A stretch of 64,000 nt of DNA from Seohaeicola saemankumensis. Lineage in GTDB: Bacteria > Pseudomonadota > Alphaproteobacteria > Rhodobacterales > Rhodobacteraceae. Made by a program: the position numbers and the translations under genes. Below the pieces are notes generated by a model that was not told the DNA's origin, searched no databases, and was given only the letters and a program-made list of their open reading frames with translations. Within the stretch, counting starts at the first letter, position 1. Each line of letters starts with the position of its first letter. Below are positions 62,776 through 64,000 of this stretch, in pieces. The stretch spans positions 1-64,000 of the forward strand of contig NZ_JBHTKR010000006.1 in assembly GCF_042678485.1 (NCBI RefSeq), in the 5' to 3' direction.

Positions 62776-64000
62776 TTACGCCTCGGCCTTTTCCAGTTTT
62801 TCCAGCGCGGTCATCCACATGGCTTCGGCGCGGTCCAGCGCCTCGCGCAGTTCGGCGTATTTCTTCTGCCAGACGACCAGCTCGTCCTTGCGCTCGTCAT
62901 AGAGCCTCGGATCGGCGAGTTTCTTGGCCAGCTTGTCGCCCATCTCGTTCAGCTTCGCGACGCGTTCCTCGCATTTGCGGACATCGGCGCGCAGGGCAAG
63001 GATCTGGTCGCGGCTGGGCTTGGGCGCAGCCTCGCTGGGTTTGTCCTTGTCCTTCGCCTTTGCGGGCGTATCGGATTGCAGCAGCATTTTCCGATAGGTT
63101 TCAAGGTCTTCCTCATAGGGGCGCACGGTGCCGTCCTGCACCAGCCACAGCCGGTCGGCCACCATCGACAAAAGGTGCATGTCATGGCTGACAAGGATGA
63201 CGGCGCCGGAATAGGCGGTCAGCGCCTCGACCAGCGCCTCGCGGCTTTCGATATCCAAGTGGTTGGTCGGCTCGTCGAGGATCAGCAGATGCGGCGCGGG
63301 CAGGGTTGCCAGCAGCAGCGACAGCCGGGCCTTTTGCCCGCCTGACAGGCGTCCCACCTCGGTTTCGGCCTGTGCCGCGCCAAGGCCGAAGCCCGCAAGG
63401 CGCGCGCGCAGCCTGGCCTGGCCTTCCGCAGGGCGTTCACGCAGCAGGTGTTGCAGCGGTGTTTCCTCGACCCGCAGTTCATCCACCTGGTGCTGGGCGA
63501 AGAACCCGATCCGCAGCTTGCTGGATTGCGTGGTCTTGCCGCCCATTGCGGCCAGACGGCCGGACAGCAGTTTCGACAGGGTCGATTTGCCCTGACCGTT
63601 CTTGCCCAACAGAGCGATGCGGTCATCCTGGTCGATACGCAGGTTCAGGTTACGCAGCACGACCGTGTCGCCATAGCCCACGCTGCCATTTTCGATCGAG
63701 ATGATGGGCGGCGACAACTCCTCGGGTTCCGGGAAAGAGAAGACCGTGCGCGCGGCATCTTCGGGCGCGCGGATGGTTTCCATCTTTTCCAGCATCTTGA
63801 CGCGCGATTGCGCCTGCTTGGCCTTGCTGGCCTTTGCCTTGAAGCGGTCCACGAAGCTTTGCAGATGGGCGCGGCGGGCGTCCTGTTTCTTGGCGGCGGC
63901 GGTCAGGATGGCGCGTTGGGCGGCGCGCTGGCGGGCGAACTGGTCGTAGTTGCCCGAATAATAGGTCAGCTTGCGGTCTTCCAGGTGCAGGATGCCACCG
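62776..64000 (-). CDS. ABC-F ATPase (YheS-like), 5' end outside the window
   Basis: The C-terminal 407 residues of an ABC-F protein; the frame stays open to the right edge. The visible part contains the interdomain linker (YSGNYDQFARQRAAQ and FVDRFKAKASKAKQAQSR), then the complete second ABC domain with ALLGKNGQGKSTL, LSGGQKARLSLLL, LILDEPTNHLD and SHDMHLL, and a charged coiled-coil tail. ABC-F proteins act on the ribosome, not in the membrane. The linker wording is closest to YheS. The first ABC domain must lie beyond 64000. Confidence 0.92.
   Translation of the reverse strand, partial: GGILHLEDRKLTYYSGNYDQFARQRAAQRAILTAAAKKQDARRAHLQSFVDRFKAKASKAKQAQSRVKMLEKMETIRAPEDAARTVFSFPEPEELSPPIISIENGSVGYGDTVVLRNLNLRIDQDDRIALLGKNGQGKSTLSKLLSGRLAAMGGKTTQSSKLRIGFFAQHQVDELRVEETPLQHLLRERPAEGQARLRARLAGFGLGAAQAETEVGRLSGGQKARLSLLLATLPAPHLLILDEPTNHLDIESREALVEALTAYSGAVILVSHDMHLLSMVADRLWLVQDGTVRPYEEDLETYRKMLLQSDTPAKAKDKDKPSEAAPKPSRDQILALRADVRKCEERVAKLNEMGDKLAKKLADPRLYDERKDELVVWQKKYAELREALDRAEAMWMTALEKLEKAEA

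Overview
The window comes from a GC-rich alphaproteobacterium, most likely of the order Rhodobacterales (Roseobacter/Paracoccus-like). The gene order lptF-lptG-lptD-surA-pdxA-rsmA, xerD divergent from aroK-aroB, prfA-prmC followed by a DUF4167 gene, a Fur/Mur regulator lacking the usual CxxC, and an RTX protein fused to a Hint domain all fit that group. This is inference from gene content and protein motifs read by eye; no database search was possible.

Region 1 (about 1-8980) is an accessory, lower-GC segment. It holds a cupin gene divergent from a LysR regulator, an alpha/beta hydrolase, a homocysteine methyltransferase-type enzyme, an HxlR-type regulator with an extra C-terminal domain, an SDR gene broken by a 5-bp duplication, a nitronate monooxygenase, the tail of an IS481-family transposase and a tyrosine integrase. 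Degenerate copies of one intergenic repeat lie between these genes. It reads as a decaying island whose right end is near the integrase; the left end is outside the window.

Region 2 (8981-11424) is a gene-poor stretch followed by a probable type I-secreted RTX/Hint protein. Region 3 (11425-23036) is core-like: a MocA-type nucleotidyltransferase, a dimethylglycine dehydrogenase-type enzyme, a CBS-domain membrane protein, xerD, an exported protein of unknown function with a 49-residue membrane protein, aroK-aroB, tyrS and anmK.

Region 4 (23037-29460) is central carbon metabolism. zwf-pgl-pgi form a tight operon feeding the Entner-Doudoroff route, and eno lies 2 kb further on. Both promoter regions carry LacI-type palindromes built on GTTnGCGCTAAC, so upper and lower sugar metabolism are probably controlled together. 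A fasciclin gene and a 52-residue membrane protein gene lie between them. Region 5 (29455-39110) mixes two EamA transporters, an FrhB-family Fe-S flavoprotein, fur/mur, a DEAD-box helicase, an EEP-fold hydrolase, SelO, a GNAT enzyme and a nucleoside hydrolase.

Region 6 (39278-41813) is a small surface-glycan cluster: TagD-like cytidylyltransferase, LicD-family transferase and a TylF-type methyltransferase. Between the last two is an orphan terminator that may end a small RNA. Region 7 (41912-49501) holds an iron-binding periplasmic protein under a probable iron-responsive operator, mazG, an M20 amidohydrolase with an agmatinase-family enzyme, and prfA-prmC-DUF4167. Region 8 (49584-57116) is a six-gene minus-strand operon for outer-membrane assembly, PLP synthesis and 16S rRNA dimethylation. 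Region 9 (57267-64000) holds pepA-holC, an aspartic protease, a MarC protein, an ArnT-like glycosyltransferase and the C-terminal part of an ABC-F ATPase that runs off the right edge. I saw no tRNA, rRNA or CRISPR array.
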